30,563 nucleotides of DNA from Gammaproteobacteria bacterium (GCA_018672815.1 JABHDX010000108.1:1-30563); one strand, 5' to 3'. Shown: positions 1 through 9,519, numbered from the stretch's first letter. Notes: generated by a model not told the origin, from the letters alone. Made by a program: numbers and translations.

Positions 1-114
1 ATAGGTAAGGGTTTTGAAACAAGAGAATTAAAAATATCAGGTGCCATTGTTGTTATTCTTTCTCTCATTTTGACAGCTCTTTTTTGGCTGTATATATTTT
101 CTGAGTCCAACTGA
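1..114 (+). CDS. sdhC: Succinate dehydrogenase cytochrome b556 subunit, C-terminal fragment
   Basis: Reading frame 1 is open from the window edge to a TGA at 112-114 and gives 37 residues: a short polar stretch (IGKGFETRELKISG) followed by one hydrophobic helix and the ending YIFSESN. This fits the last transmembrane helix of SdhC, one of the two membrane anchors that hold heme b and the quinone site of complex II. The gene is cut by the window start, so neither its quinone-site residues nor its heme ligand can be seen. sdhD begins 3 nt after the stop, and sdhA and sdhB follow, so the identity rests mostly on position; the short sequence alone would not be decisive. Confidence 0.8.
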   Translation: MGKGFETRELKISGAIVVILSLILTALFWLYIFSESN

Positions 115-117
115 TAT

Positions 118-504
118 ATGATTTACTTAAAAAGAATATTAAACCTTTTATGTCTATCTGGCTTTGAGCACGCAAAGGATCATTGGAAAAGCCAAAGAGA
201 AACAGCCGTTATTCTGGTTCTATTGTCAGGATGGTTCATCTACCAAATTTTATTCAATTTACAATATTTAGATTACGATGGAGTTCTATTTTGGGCAAGT
301 GAGCCATTGAATGCTTTAATTCTATGTTTGCTATCTTTGTATTTAATTTATCATGCTGAATTAGGACTGCAGGTCATTTTAGAAGATTACGTCTCAACAC
401 TGAGTCTTAGGACAATGAGCTTTTATGTTATAAGGGCTTTTAGAATTGCAGTTGTACTAATTACAATCTATTCAATATTTTCGATTACTGTTGGCATTAA
501 TTAA
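118..504 (+). CDS. sdhD: Succinate dehydrogenase membrane anchor subunit
   Basis: This 128-residue protein has three hydrophobic helices (about 30-50, 62-85 and 103-125), as expected for SdhD, the second membrane anchor of succinate dehydrogenase. The family signature is present: HW.SQRETA near residues 22-30, and YHAELGLQVILEDYV at 78-92. By family knowledge, His79 would be the heme b ligand and Tyr91 would lie at the ubiquinone site (equivalent to E. coli His71 and Tyr83). The ATG lies 3 nt after the sdhC stop and has no clear Shine-Dalgarno sequence, which suggests translational coupling. The sdhCDAB order is standard. Confidence 0.93.
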   Translation: MIYLKRILNLLCLSGFEHAKDHWKSQRETAVILVLLSGWFIYQILFNLQYLDYDGVLFWASEPLNALILCLLSLYLIYHAELGLQVILEDYVSTLSLRTMSFYVIRAFRIAVVLITIYSIFSITVGIN

Positions 505-531
505 CCGGAATTGATTTAAAAGGAAAAATCT

Positions 532-2319
532 ATGAGTGAGGGTTATGAATTAATTGAACATGATTTTGATGTAGTTGTTATTGGAGCAGGCGGTGCAGGA
601 CTCAGAGCAACATTAGGTCTTGTGGAAAAAGGATTTAATACTGCTTGCATTACTAAGGTTTTTCCAACTAGAAGCCACACAGTTGCAGCTCAGGGTGGAA
701 TCAGTGCAGCTCTAGGGAATATGGGAGAGGATGACTGGCGTTGGCATATGTATGATACAGTCAAAGGATCAGATTGGTTAGGAGATCAAAACGCTATTGC
801 ATACATGTGTAAGCAAGCACCTGAAGCTGTCTTAGAGCTTGAAAAATATGGCATTCCATTTTCAAGAACTAATGATGGTAAAATCTATCAAAGACCGTTT
901 GGTGGAATGACTACACATTATGGTGAAGGCATAGCTCAGAGAACCTGTGCTGCTGCTGATAGGACAGGCCATGCTATGCTTCATACTCTATATCAGCAAT
1001 CGATTAAAAATAAAGCTCAGTTTTTTATTGAACATTTCGCATTAGAATTGCTCATGGATGAGGGCGAGTGTAAAGGAGTTATCTCTTTAGAGATGGCTAC
1101 AGGAAAATTACATGTCTTTAAAGCAAATAAGGTCATACTGGCAACAGGTGGTCATGGCAGAACTTATTTTTCTTGTACCGCTGCTCATACTTGTACAGGC
1201 GATGGTTCTGGAATGGCGCTTAGATCAGGTCTTCCTCTCCAAGATATGGAATTTATACAATTTCATCCAACTGGTATTTATGGCGTTGGCTGTTTAATTA
1301 CGGAAGGCGCAAGAGGAGAAGGCGGTTATTTAACCAATTCTGAGGGAGAGCGTTTTATGGAAAGGTATGCACCCAATGCAAAAGATTTGGCCTCAAGAGA
1401 TGTAGTCAGTCGTTCAATGACCATGGAAATAATAGAAGGGAGGGGTGTTGGTGATAAGAAAGATCATATTCATCTCAATCTACAGCATCTCGGAGCAGAG
1501 GTCATTGAAGAGCGATTACCAGGTATTTCAGAATCCGCAAGGATATTTGCTGATGTTGATGTTAACAAGGAACCTATTCCTGTCATTCCTACCGTACATT
1601 ATAATATGGGTGGAGTTCCTACCAATGTTCAAACTGAAGTAATCACCAAGGACAATAATGGTGATATTCATGTTGTACCCGGATTGATGGCTGTGGGGGA
1701 AGCAGCATCTGTTTCAGTTCATGGAGCCAATAGACTTGGATCTAATTCTCTTTTAGATCTAGTTGTCTTTGGTAGAGCTTCTGCTGAACAATGTGCAAAA
1801 ACACTCAAGCCAGGATCTCTACAGGACAATATCCCTCAATCAATCATAGACAAATCGATTGATAAATTTGATCGAATTCGCTTCTCTAATGGAGGATTAG
1901 GAACCTATGAAATACGAGATGAAATGCAACAAATAATGCAAAAACATGCTTCTGTTTTTAGAACAGAAGCTATCCTTCAAGAAGGAGTTAATAAAATGTC
2001 GTCTTGCATTAATTCTTTTAGTGATGTCTCAGTTTCTGATAAAGGTTTGATATGGAACACCGATTTAGTTGAAACTTTAGAGCTCGAGAATCTTCTTGGC
2101 CAAGCTATGGTCACTATGGATTGTGCGCTTCAACGACAAGAGAGTCGTGGTGCTCATGCTCGAGATGATTACCCAGATAGAGATGACACTAATTGGCTTA
2201 AGCACAGTTTAGGTTGGCTGGAAGATGATAATAAAACAAGAATAGACTCGAGTCCTGTTACACTTGAAACTCATAGTGATGATGTAGAAACTGTTCCATT
2301 AAAAGCAAGAGTTTACTAG
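532..2319 (+). CDS. sdhA: Succinate dehydrogenase flavoprotein subunit
   Basis: SdhA oxidises succinate to fumarate with covalently bound FAD and passes electrons to SdhB. The protein has 595 residues, the normal size. It opens with a Rossmann FAD-binding motif ([13 protein letters not shown], about 15-27), followed by the flavinylation region SHTVAAQGG, whose His carries the FAD. The [19 protein letters not shown] and [14 protein letters not shown] blocks form the dicarboxylate and FAD sites, and [15 protein letters not shown] lies in the C-terminal domain. The start is backed by AGGA 8 nt upstream. The gene is 27 nt after sdhD and 12 nt before sdhB. SdhE, encoded just downstream, should assist its flavinylation. 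Confidence 0.98.
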   Translation: MSEGYELIEHDFDVVVIGAGGAGLRATLGLVEKGFNTACITKVFPTRSHTVAAQGGISAALGNMGEDDWRWHMYDTVKGSDWLGDQNAIAYMCKQAPEAVLELEKYGIPFSRTNDGKIYQRPFGGMTTHYGEGIAQRTCAAADRTGHAMLHTLYQQSIKNKAQFFIEHFALELLMDEGECKGVISLEMATGKLHVFKANKVILATGGHGRTYFSCTAAHTCTGDGSGMALRSGLPLQDMEFIQFHPTGIYGVGCLITEGARGEGGYLTNSEGERFMERYAPNAKDLASRDVVSRSMTMEIIEGRGVGDKKDHIHLNLQHLGAEVIEERLPGISESARIFADVDVNKEPIPVIPTVHYNMGGVPTNVQTEVITKDNNGDIHVVPGLMAVGEAASVSVHGANRLGSNSLLDLVVFGRASAEQCAKTLKPGSLQDNIPQSIIDKSIDKFDRIRFSNGGLGTYEIRDEMQQIMQKHASVFRTEAILQEGVNKMSSCINSFSDVSVSDKGLIWNTDLVETLELENLLGQAMVTMDCALQRQESRGAHARDDYPDRDDTNWLKHSLGWLEDDNKTRIDSSPVTLETHSDDVETVPLKARVY

Positions 2320-2331
2320 GAGACATAATCA

Positions 2332-3123
2332 ATGGCTGAATTTACTTTACCAAAAAATTCGAAAATAAATAAAGGTAAAAACTTTAATCTAGAAAAAAAA
2401 GTTAATAATGCTAGAACGTTCATTGTTTATCGATATGATCCAGCCTCTGGAGACAATCCAAGTTTGGATACATTTGAGTTAGATCTCGATGAATGCGGTC
2501 CTATGGTCCTGGATGCATTAATTAAAATCAAGTCTGATCTTGATCCAAGTCTATCCTTTAGAAGATCATGCAGAGAAGGGATTTGTGGATCATGTTCACA
2601 TAATATCAATGGAGTGAATACACTAGCTTGTACCCAGCCTATTAAAGATCTGGATGGTGATATTCGAGTTTATCCTTTGCCTCACATGAATGTTGTCAAA
2701 GATCTAGTCACTGATTTAACTAAATTCTATGAAGGCTATGCATCAGTAGAACCATGGCTTAAAACCTCTACAGATGCTCCAGAAGGAGAGGAGAGGTATC
2801 AAGCAAAAGAAGATCAAGAGAAGATTGATAAACCTTCAGCCTGCATTCTGTGTGCTTGTTGTTCAACGAGTTGCCCTAGTTACTGGTGGAATAGTGATGA
2901 GTATCTTGGGCCAGCAGCATTACTAGCATCTTATCGATGGCTGCAAGACAGTCGTGATGAAGCTAAAGAAGAACGTCTGAATGCTCTCAATGATTCATCA
3001 AAGCTTTACCGTTGTCATACCATTATGAATTGTTCTTTGGCTTGCCCAAAAGATCTAAATCCTGGCCAAGCCATCGCTGAAATAAAAAAAATGATAGCGA
3101 CACACAATTTTGATGAATCCTGA
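2332..3123 (+). CDS. sdhB: Succinate dehydrogenase iron-sulfur subunit
   Basis: SdhB carries electrons from FAD to ubiquinone through three Fe-S clusters. All cluster ligands are visible in the 263 residues: [10 protein letters not shown] plus a later Cys in NTLACTQP for [2Fe-2S], [12 protein letters not shown] for [4Fe-4S], and [17 protein letters not shown] for the [3Fe-4S] cluster. SYWWN just after the second cluster carries the Trp typical of the quinone site. The N-terminus is about 25 residues longer than in E. coli SdhB, lysine- and asparagine-rich, as in many other proteobacteria. AGGAG lies upstream of the ATG. The 3' end overlaps sdhE. Confidence 0.98.
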   Translation: MAEFTLPKNSKINKGKNFNLEKKVNNARTFIVYRYDPASGDNPSLDTFELDLDECGPMVLDALIKIKSDLDPSLSFRRSCREGICGSCSHNINGVNTLACTQPIKDLDGDIRVYPLPHMNVVKDLVTDLTKFYEGYASVEPWLKTSTDAPEGEERYQAKEDQEKIDKPSACILCACCSTSCPSYWWNSDEYLGPAALLASYRWLQDSRDEAKEERLNALNDSSKLYRCHTIMNCSLACPKDLNPGQAIAEIKKMIATHNFDES

Positions 3124-3379
3124 ATCAGCTGAACTGTCAAGAATCAGGTGGAGATGCAGACGAGGTACTAAAGAATTAGATCTACTTCTTTTATCATACT
3201 TTGAGAATTATTATGAATTAATGGATGATGAAAGAAAAAAACGATTCGATCAATTGCTCATGCTTCAAGATCCAGTAATAATTGATATGTTTGCTGCACC
3301 AAAAGCAGTTGAAGATCCCAATATAAGGATTATGGTCATTGAGATTTTAGGATCAGATCAAGGATTAACAATAGAATGA
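3113..3379 (+). CDS. sdhE: FAD assembly factor SdhE
   Basis: This small acidic protein (88 residues from the ATG at 3113) belongs to the SdhE/YgfY/Sdh5 family, which promotes covalent attachment of FAD to SdhA. The diagnostic RGxxE motif is present as [10 protein letters not shown], near residues 15-24, followed by the helical [10 protein letters not shown] region. The ATG is preferred over an in-frame TTG one codon upstream. It overlaps the end of sdhB by 11 bp, which implies coupled translation. Placement directly behind sdhB links the factor to its client; in E. coli sdhE is elsewhere in the genome. It ends in an ATGA overlap with lepA. Confidence 0.95.
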   Translation: MNPESAELSRIRWRCRRGTKELDLLLLSYFENYYELMDDERKKRFDQLLMLQDPVIIDMFAAPKAVEDPNIRIMVIEILGSDQGLTIE

Positions 3380-5178
3380 AACAGATCAGAAACTTTTCAA
3401 TTATAGCCCATATAGATCATGGTAAATCTACCCTGGCTGATCGATTAATACAGCAAACTGGCGGTTTGGAAGAAAGAGAAATGGAAGAGCAAGTTCTCGA
3501 TAGTATGGATTTGGAAAAAGAAAGAGGAATAACAATCAAAGCACAAAGTGCCTCATTAAGATTTACTTCAGATGATCAACAAGAATATATCTTCAATTTA
3601 ATCGATACACCTGGCCACGTTGATTTCTCATACGAAGTGTCAAGATCATTATCAGCTTGCGAAGGAGCTCTATTAGTTGTTGATGCATCCCAAGGTGTCG
3701 AAGCACAAAGTGTGGCTAATTGTTATAGCGCAATTGAGCAAGGCCTTGAGATATTACCTGTCATTAATAAAATTGATTTGCCGGCTGCTGATCCAGAAAA
3801 AGTATTGCATGACATCAATGAAGTCATTGGCATTGAAACAAATAATGCAATATTAATTAGTGCAAAAACTGGTGAAGGTATCGAAGAGCTAATGAATAAA
3901 ATTGTTGATGTCATCCCTAGTCCTTCAGGCAATTCAGATAAACCTCTGCAAGCACTTATCATTGATTCCTGGTTTGATAAGTATGTAGGCGTTGTTTCTC
4001 TTTTAAGAATAGTTAATGGAACACTTAAGAAGGGCGATAAAATTAAGGTGATGTCAACAGGTTATGATTACATAGCTAATGCATTGGGCATATATACTCC
4101 AAAGATGGAATACAGAGATACAATATCTGCCGGAGAAGTTGGATTTCTAGTTGCTGGTATTAAAGATATTTTTGGTGCGCCTGTAGGCGATACAGTAACC
4201 CATTTTAAAAATTCCAGCGAGACAGCATTACCTGATTTTAAGACCATACAGCCCCGTGTTTTTGCAGGTTTATTTCCAGCATCATCTGAGGATCTTGAAG
4301 CATTTAGGGAGGCATTAGATAAACTTAAATTAAATGACGCTTCACTTCATTATGAACCTGAATCATCTTCCGCTCTAGGCATTGGTTTTCGTTGTGGATT
4401 CTTAGGAATGCTACATATGGAAATTGTTCAAGAACGCCTTGAAAGAGAATACGATTTGAATTTAGTCACTACTTCACCAACAGTGGTTTATGAAGTGTTA
4501 AAAACCAATGGTGAAGTTATAAAAATTGATAATCCTGATGCACTACCAATGATGAATAATGTCAAAGAAATACGAGAGCCTATCGTTGAAGCCAGTGTGC
4601 TGATGCCACCTGAATTTGTGGGGAATGTGATTCAACTATGTGAATCCAGAAGAGGTATACAGAAAAGACTACAATACCTAGGTCGACAAGTCGTTCTTGA
4701 TTATGAATTGCCTTTGGCCGAAGTGGTGATGGATTTTTTTGATCAACTTAAATCAGTTTCAAAAGGGTATGCTTCGTTTGATTATCGTTTTCTAAGATTT
4801 AAGCCTGATAATTTGGTTCGTTTGGACATTCTAGTCAATGGGGATAAAGTCGATGCATTCTCAAGTATTATTCATAGAGATATGTCTGTCACTCATGGGA
4901 GAAAAATTATTAATAGACTTTCAAAGTTGATTCCTAGACAAATGTTTGAGGTTGCTCTTCAGGCAGTAATTGGAGCTAAAGTAATTGCGAGAGGAAATGT
5001 AAAGGCTTTTAGAAAAAATGTCACTGCTAAATTATACGGTGGTGATGTCACAAGAAAAATGAAACTTCTTAAAAAACAAAAAGCAGGAAAAAAAAGAATG
5101 AAACAATTTGGGTCTGTGGAGATACCACAAGAAGCTTTTCTTTCTATCATGCAAAAAGACTCCACAAAGAAATCATAA
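3376..5178 (+). CDS. lepA: Elongation factor 4 (back-translocating GTPase)
   Basis: LepA/EF4 is a ribosome-associated translational GTPase. The 600-residue length is typical. The GTPase motifs appear in order: G1 AHIDHGKST near 11-19, the switch I threonine in [11 protein letters not shown]3 DTPGHVDF, G4 NKIDLP and G5 SAKTGEG. The LepA-specific C-terminus is present and lysine-rich ([18 protein letters not shown]), as expected for rRNA contact, followed by the usual VEIPQEAF. The start codon overlaps the sdhE stop (ATGA), so the gene is probably translated from the sdh transcript. lepB follows after 33 nt and has its own candidate -10 box. Confidence 0.98.
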   Translation: MKQIRNFSIIAHIDHGKSTLADRLIQQTGGLEEREMEEQVLDSMDLEKERGITIKAQSASLRFTSDDQQEYIFNLIDTPGHVDFSYEVSRSLSACEGALLVVDASQGVEAQSVANCYSAIEQGLEILPVINKIDLPAADPEKVLHDINEVIGIETNNAILISAKTGEGIEELMNKIVDVIPSPSGNSDKPLQALIIDSWFDKYVGVVSLLRIVNGTLKKGDKIKVMSTGYDYIANALGIYTPKMEYRDTISAGEVGFLVAGIKDIFGAPVGDTVTHFKNSSETALPDFKTIQPRVFAGLFPASSEDLEAFREALDKLKLNDASLHYEPESSSALGIGFRCGFLGMLHMEIVQERLEREYDLNLVTTSPTVVYEVLKTNGEVIKIDNPDALPMMNNVKEIREPIVEASVLMPPEFVGNVIQLCESRRGIQKRLQYLGRQVVLDYELPLAEVVMDFFDQLKSVSKGYASFDYRFLRFKPDNLVRLDILVNGDKVDAFSSIIHRDMSVTHGRKIINRLSKLIPRQMFEVALQAVIGAKVIARGNVKAFRKNVTAKLYGGDVTRKMKLLKKQKAGKKRMKQFGSVEIPQEAFLSIMQKDSTKKS

Positions 5179-5198
5179 TTATTTATTAATCCATCATC

Positions 5199-5204
5199 TA
5201 TAAT
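5199..5204 (+). promoter_or_regulatory. Candidate -10 box for lepB (possibly leaderless)
   Basis: A perfect TATAAT lies 7 nt before the lepB ATG. A start point about 7 nt downstream would fall at or next to the A of the ATG, giving a leaderless or near-leaderless mRNA, and no Shine-Dalgarno sequence precedes this ATG. There is no convincing -35 at the standard distance, so the call rests on the -10 match and its position. Confidence 0.45.
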
Positions 5205-5211
5205 GTGACTT

Positions 5212-5952
5212 ATGAATTTTGATTTTCAGGCAATTTTATTTTTTATCGTTCTTTCATTAGGATTGATATGGTTAATAGGTTATTTCTATAATAAGAAGAG
5301 CCATAGCATTGTTGAACTTTCCGGTGCTTTATTTCCTATTTTATTGATTGTCTTTATACTCAGGTCTTTTATATTTGAGCCGTTTCGTATTCCTTCTGGT
5401 TCAATGATGCCAACCTTAGTTAAAGGTGATTTTATCTTGGTTCAAAAATACGCATACGACTTGAGAATGCCAGTCACTAATCGTTCATTTTGGAGCACTA
5501 ATGAACTCAAAAGAGGTGATGTTGTTGTTTTTGATTATCCTTGTGACACTTCAATCAAATACATTAAACGTTTAATTGGTTTACCAGGTGATGAAATTAG
5601 GTATAAAAATAAACAAATTTCAATCAATGGAGATTCATTAATTAATAAATTCCAATATGTTTATAAGAATACTAAACAATATGGTGCACATGTCTATGAA
5701 GAGAATATTGAAAATAAAAAACACTTGGCTTTATTAACTCCCTCAAGAAGAGGTAGAGAAGGTGTCTTTGAAGTTCCTGAAGGCCATTACTTCTTCATGG
5801 GTGATAACAGGGATAATAGTAAAGACAGTCGCTATGATTGCCCAGGTTTCGTACCTAGGGATCACATTGTAGGTAAAGCCACTACAATTTGGTTCAATTG
5901 GGATTTTAGTTCACTTCCTGAATGGAATAGAATCGGTACATCAATCGATTAA
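5212..5952 (+). CDS. lepB: Signal peptidase I
   Basis: This inner-membrane Ser/Lys protease removes signal peptides from exported proteins. In 246 residues it has two N-terminal transmembrane helices (about 7-25 and 38-55), then the periplasmic domain. The catalytic serine is Ser64 in PSGSMMPT and the general-base lysine is Lys119 in YIKRLIGLPGD (E. coli Ser90 and Lys145). The C-terminal family box MGDNRDNSKDSR is intact. It is shorter than the E. coli enzyme, mainly through smaller inserts in the periplasmic domain. lepA-lepB-rnc is a common gammaproteobacterial order. Confidence 0.97.
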   Translation: MNFDFQAILFFIVLSLGLIWLIGYFYNKKSHSIVELSGALFPILLIVFILRSFIFEPFRIPSGSMMPTLVKGDFILVQKYAYDLRMPVTNRSFWSTNELKRGDVVVFDYPCDTSIKYIKRLIGLPGDEIRYKNKQISINGDSLINKFQYVYKNTKQYGAHVYEENIENKKHLALLTPSRRGREGVFEVPEGHYFFMGDNRDNSKDSRYDCPGFVPRDHIVGKATTIWFNWDFSSLPEWNRIGTSID

Positions 5953-5966
5953 GTATTGCTGACATT

Positions 5967-6641
5967 TTGAAAACTAAAAAAACACAAGAATGGATTAAAA
6001 AGACATTTGATTACTCATTCAGCGATCAGTCTTTAGTTGAGAATGCATTAACGCATCGAAGTTTTTCTTACAATAATAATGAAAGATTGGAGTTTTTAGG
6101 AGATTCTGCATTGGATCTTGTTATCAGTGAAGTGTTATTTGAGAAATACTTAGAAGAATCAGAGGGCAATCTAAGTCGGATGCGAGCAAATCTTGTAAAC
6201 CAAGAAAGTCTGTCAGAAATAGCTAGAGAAATACATCTAGATCAATACTTAATTTTAGGCAAAGGAGAGATAGTATCAGGCGGAACCAATAGAGCATCGA
6301 TCCTCTCTAATGCTTTGGAGGCAATTATTGGTGCTATTTTCATTGAAGGCGGTTATTCCTCTTTAAAGACATCTGTTCTGAGTATATTTTCATCAAAACT
6401 GGAATCATTGAATCCTGAGTCTGAAAATAAAGATCATAAGAGTCTATTACAAGAGAAGCTGCAAAAACTAAAAAAAGAACTCCCTAAATATCATTTGTTA
6501 AGCACTGAAGGAGAGCAACACGATCAAACGTTTCATGTTGAATGCATTGTGGAGAAAGGAAAAATATCATCCAAAGCCAGTGCTAAAAGCTTGAGAGTAG
6601 CTGAACAGAAAGCTGCAATGAAAGCATTAAGATTGCTATAG
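5967..6641 (+). CDS. rnc: Ribonuclease III
   Basis: RNase III cuts double-stranded RNA, including the rRNA precursor. The 224-residue protein has the catalytic domain signature NERLEFLGDSALDLVISE near 38-55 and the second acidic cluster in NALEAIIGAIFIEGG, then a C-terminal dsRNA-binding domain (about 155-224, with the conserved SAKSLRVAEQKAA helix). The start is a TTG, since no in-frame ATG exists upstream within the 14-nt gap after lepB and the downstream sequence aligns from near the start of the family. era follows after 1 nt. Confidence 0.96.
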   Translation: MKTKKTQEWIKKTFDYSFSDQSLVENALTHRSFSYNNNERLEFLGDSALDLVISEVLFEKYLEESEGNLSRMRANLVNQESLSEIAREIHLDQYLILGKGEIVSGGTNRASILSNALEAIIGAIFIEGGYSSLKTSVLSIFSSKLESLNPESENKDHKSLLQEKLQKLKKELPKYHLLSTEGEQHDQTFHVECIVEKGKISSKASAKSLRVAEQKAAMKALRLL

Positions 6642-6642
6642 A

Positions 6643-7512
6643 ATGAGTAAAACAAAAGTCAAAAGTGGTTATGTTGCTGTTGTAGGTAGACCAAATGTTG
6701 GTAAGTCTACTTTAGTCAATTACCTTGTTGGTGAGAAAGTTTCCATAGTGACCTCTAAACCTCAAACTACCCAGATAAATGTTTTAGGTATAGTTAATTA
6801 TGATAATACTCAAATAGTTTTGATTGATACGCCGGGTCTATTATCGGATAACACCAAAAAACTTAATTTAAAAAAACTTAATAAAGAAGCCAGTCTTGCT
6901 TTGTCCATGGCTGATCTTGTTGTCATGCTTGTTGAGGTCAATCAATGGAAGAAGGCAGATCAATACCTATTAGAAAATATAGAACAAACTGGATTGAAAA
7001 AGATATTGGCAGTGAATAAAGTCGATCGATTCAAAGACAAAACCAAGATCTTAGATTATCTTGCAAGTACTAATGAAAGATCTACATTTGAAGAAATTAT
7101 ACCTTTATCAGCACTTCGTGGAAAAAATATAAATAACTTATTAGTCTCTATTGAAAAGTATTTGCCTTTTCAAGAACCAGAATTTGATACGAATGCTAAA
7201 ACAGATAAAGACATAAGTTTTAGGATTGCTGAAAGCATGAGAGAAAAACTCATGAGTTGCTTAAGAGAAGAACTGCCTTATAGCTTGACTTGTGAAGTTG
7301 ATAGTCTTAATGAGAAGAAAGGAACTGTATTTATTGAAATCTCTATTTGTGTGAAAAAAAGTGCTCATAGAAAGATTATTATTGGTAAAAAAGGACATAT
7401 CTTGAAAAAAGTTGGCACTGAAACAAGATTGGAGATTGAGAACATGTTAAAAAAGAAGGTTTTTTTATCGTCTCAAGTTAGAGTCAATGAAAAAATGATA
7501 ATTTCTAATTAA
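6643..7512 (+). CDS. era: GTPase Era
   Basis: Era is an essential GTPase that binds 16S rRNA during 30S subunit assembly. The protein has 289 residues. G1 is GRPNVGKST near 15-23, then the switch region KPQTTQINVLGI, G3 DTPGLL, and G4 NKVDRF. A C-terminal KH domain holds the RNA-binding stretch HRKIIIGKKGHILKKVG. Era proteins commonly have G3 DTPG followed by a short variable loop, as here. The gene begins 1 nt after rnc and ends 1 nt before recO, so the three are presumably one transcript. Confidence 0.98.
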   Translation: MSKTKVKSGYVAVVGRPNVGKSTLVNYLVGEKVSIVTSKPQTTQINVLGIVNYDNTQIVLIDTPGLLSDNTKKLNLKKLNKEASLALSMADLVVMLVEVNQWKKADQYLLENIEQTGLKKILAVNKVDRFKDKTKILDYLASTNERSTFEEIIPLSALRGKNINNLLVSIEKYLPFQEPEFDTNAKTDKDISFRIAESMREKLMSCLREELPYSLTCEVDSLNEKKGTVFIEISICVKKSAHRKIIIGKKGHILKKVGTETRLEIENMLKKKVFLSSQVRVNEKMIISN

Positions 7513-7513
7513 A

Positions 7514-8239
7514 ATGACCAATCGAATCATTGAACATGAACCAGCATATTTGCTTCATCATAGACCTTATTCAGAAACCAGTCAGATCATCAACCTCTTT
7601 ACTCAAAGTTATGGGAGGGTTGACTTAATTGCTAAAGGATCTAAAAGACCAAAATCAAAATTTAAATCTTTTCTTCAACCATTTCTACCAATCCGAGTTT
7701 CATGGTCAGGAAAATCCCAGTTGAAGACTCTTAGAGAGGTAGAGGTAACTGGTATTTATATTGAAAAGATACAAGGCAAACATTTAATGTCTGCTTTTTA
7801 CCTGAATGAATTGATTTTATCTTTTTTAACAATAACGGATCCTTATCCTGATCTTTTCATTGAATATTCTAGAGCCATTACAAACCTTTCTGAAGCAGAA
7901 AATATTGAGATAACTTTAAGAAACTTTGAATTATTTATGCTATCTGAAATAGGATACGCCATCAATTTTGATACGGAAGCTATGAGTTCAAAAAATATTG
8001 AAGAAGAACTTGAGTATATTTTTCATGCTGAGCAGGGTTTTAGGTTAGCAAGTAATATTAATAATAAGAGAGATATTGTTAAAGGTTCAGAAATTAAAGC
8101 TATTAAAAATCTAGATTTTTCTAATGCGGATACATTAAGAGCTGCTAAGAGTATTCTTCGCTTATCTATAGAACATCATCTTGCAGGCAAAGAGCTCAAT
8201 AGTAAAAAAGTTTTTAAATCGATTACATCTAAAGGCTAA
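7514..8239 (+). CDS. recO: DNA repair protein RecO
   Basis: RecO helps RecR load RecA onto SSB-coated single strands in the RecFOR pathway. The 241 residues start with the OB-fold region (AYLLHHRPYSETSQIINLFT near 11-30, then GRVDLIAKGSKRPKS), followed by a helical C-terminal domain with FYLNELI and FELFMLSEIGYAINFD. The zinc-finger cysteines found in some RecO proteins are absent here, as in many gammaproteobacterial forms. It is the last plus-strand gene of the lepA-recO cluster; the downstream gene is convergent, and the usual next gene, pdxJ, lies about 7.9 kb away. Confidence 0.93.
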   Translation: MTNRIIEHEPAYLLHHRPYSETSQIINLFTQSYGRVDLIAKGSKRPKSKFKSFLQPFLPIRVSWSGKSQLKTLREVEVTGIYIEKIQGKHLMSAFYLNELILSFLTITDPYPDLFIEYSRAITNLSEAENIEITLRNFELFMLSEIGYAINFDTEAMSSKNIEEELEYIFHAEQGFRLASNINNKRDIVKGSEIKAIKNLDFSNADTLRAAKSILRLSIEHHLAGKELNSKKVFKSITSKG

Positions 8240-8272
8240 ATAAAAATATTTATTTCTCTAATACTTAATTCA

Positions 8273-8491
8273 TTAGACTTTTCTTATTACTAAAACTCCA
8301 TATTGAACCATCTCATAGCTTTCACAACTAATTCTCTTTAAAACAGAATTTACAAGATCGATCATCTTTTTACTATTTCCGCAGACAATTTCTAATGGAG
8401 TTTTACTTTGATTCATTAAAACAAAGTTTTCCACTAACCGATCAACATCACCATGTCTAATTCCATGAAGATCTAATTTTTTATATTTCAT
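8273..8491 (-). CDS. Small stand-alone Smr-domain protein
   Basis: This 72-residue protein matches the Smr (small MutS-related) domain, a fold often found in nucleases and nucleic-acid binding proteins. The N-terminal LDLHGIRHGDVDRLVENFV near 7-25 is the family's LDLHG motif. The second motif, usually HGxG, is changed here to CGNS at 38-41, followed by the conserved helix MIDLVNSVLKRI. The protein is almost nothing but the domain. It points toward recO (33-nt gap) and is divergent from the ureohydrolase gene, 59 nt away. The ATG lacks a Shine-Dalgarno sequence. Whether it cuts DNA or RNA cannot be told, and the altered second motif makes activity uncertain. Confidence 0.8.
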   Translation of the reverse strand: MKYKKLDLHGIRHGDVDRLVENFVLMNQSKTPLEIVCGNSKKMIDLVNSVLKRISCESYEMVQYGVLVIRKV

Positions 8492-8514
8492 AATTGCAAA
8501 ATATCTTTTAAAAA

Positions 8515-8542
8515 TTGATCTTAATTTAAATCTTTATAGAAT
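8515..8542 (+). promoter_or_regulatory. Candidate promoter of the ureohydrolase gene
   Basis: TTGATC (8515-8520) and TAGAAT (8537-8542) are 16 nt apart, a good sigma-70 arrangement, and the -10 box ends 8 nt before the ATG at 8551. No Shine-Dalgarno sequence lies between. The predicted start point is within one or two nucleotides of the ATG, so the mRNA may be leaderless. The whole divergent spacer is only 59 nt and leaves little room for a riboswitch. Confidence 0.45.
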
Positions 8543-8550
8543 GTAAATAT

Positions 8551-9519
8551 ATGAAACATAAAAAATATATATCCCCAGTTACTGGTAAAGAGTATTTTGC
8601 TAATCAAGAGCCACGTTACTCAGGTATACCTACATTTATGAGGACACCACTAGCTGATTCTTTAGATGATTTAGATATAGCTATGGTTGGTGTTCCATAT
8701 GATGGTGGTGTAACCAATAGAGCAGGAGCCAGGCATGGCCCTAGAGAAATAAGAAATCAATCAACTCTAATGCGAAACATACATCATGTTACAAGGATCA
8801 ATCCTTATGACATTGCTAGCATTGCTGATGTTGGCGATGTTTCGTTTACTAAGCCATTTGATCATCAATCTGTCCATGATGATATTGTTGAATTCTATAG
8901 TAGTTTGCAGAATGCTGGAGTTATTCCTTTATCTGCTGGAGGAGATCATTCTATAACTTATCCTATATTTGAGGGTTTAGTTAAAGGTGATCCAATAGGC
9001 ATGATCCATATAGATGCTCATACTGATACTTGGGGAGAAATCTGGGGTTCAAAGTTTCATCATGGTTCACCATTTAGATCGGCAGTTGAATCTGGCTTAC
9101 TTGACCCTAAAAGAACGATACAGATCGGCATTAGAGGTGCACAAAACTTCACAGATGGAATTGATTTCTCTCTCTCAACAGGAATGCGAGTCATTTTTAT
9201 TGAGGAATTTTCTGATCTTGGTGTAAAAGAAGTCATTAAAGAAGCAATTAAGGTTGTTGGTAATGGCCCTGTATATTTATCTTTTGATGTTGATGGATTG
9301 GATCCTGTTTATGCACCTGGCACTGGTACTCCCGAAGTTGGAGGTATTACTACTTTGGAGGCGCAACAATTTTTAAGAGGATTAAACGGATTGAATTTTA
9401 TTGGGGGAGATGTAGTTGAGGTTGCACCACCCTATGATCAGACTGGTAACACAGCTCTTGTAGGCGCGACTATGATGTATGAAATTCTTTGTTTGCTAGC
9501 CAATCAGTTTAAAAAATAG
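8551..9519 (+). CDS. Ureohydrolase (agmatinase / guanidinopropionase / guanidinobutyrase-like)
   Basis: This enzyme of the arginase superfamily should hydrolyse a guanidino compound to urea and an amine. In 322 residues all metal-ligand motifs for a two-metal (usually Mn) centre are present: GGDHS near 131-135, DAHTDT near 155-160 and SFDVDGLDP near 245-253. The N-terminal RYSGIPTFMR and TNRAGARHGPREIRN blocks and the KFHHGSPFR loop resemble Pseudomonas guanidinopropionase/guanidinobutyrase and proteins labelled agmatinase, more than classic arginase. The substrate cannot be fixed from sequence. Its neighbours degrade ornithine and citrulline, so an arginine-related guanidino compound is the likely substrate. 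The diaminopropionate lyase gene follows after 10 nt. Confidence 0.88.
   Translation: MKHKKYISPVTGKEYFANQEPRYSGIPTFMRTPLADSLDDLDIAMVGVPYDGGVTNRAGARHGPREIRNQSTLMRNIHHVTRINPYDIASIADVGDVSFTKPFDHQSVHDDIVEFYSSLQNAGVIPLSAGGDHSITYPIFEGLVKGDPIGMIHIDAHTDTWGEIWGSKFHHGSPFRSAVESGLLDPKRTIQIGIRGAQNFTDGIDFSLSTGMRVIFIEEFSDLGVKEVIKEAIKVVGNGPVYLSFDVDGLDPVYAPGTGTPEVGGITTLEAQQFLRGLNGLNFIGGDVVEVAPPYDQTGNTALVGATMMYEILCLLANQFKK

Noticed and set aside
3723..5165. Minus-strand frames within lepA
   Set aside because: They lie opposite conserved GTPase sequence and look like shadow frames.
8238..8255. AT-only inverted repeat (AAATAAA/TTTATTT) at the recO stop
   Set aside because: A 7-bp A/T stem in AT-rich DNA with no U-run adds little evidence for a terminator.
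8492..8550. Possible guanidine riboswitch upstream of the ureohydrolase
   Set aside because: The spacer is only 59 nt, contains the promoter, and shows none of the conserved guanidine-riboswitch features I know.
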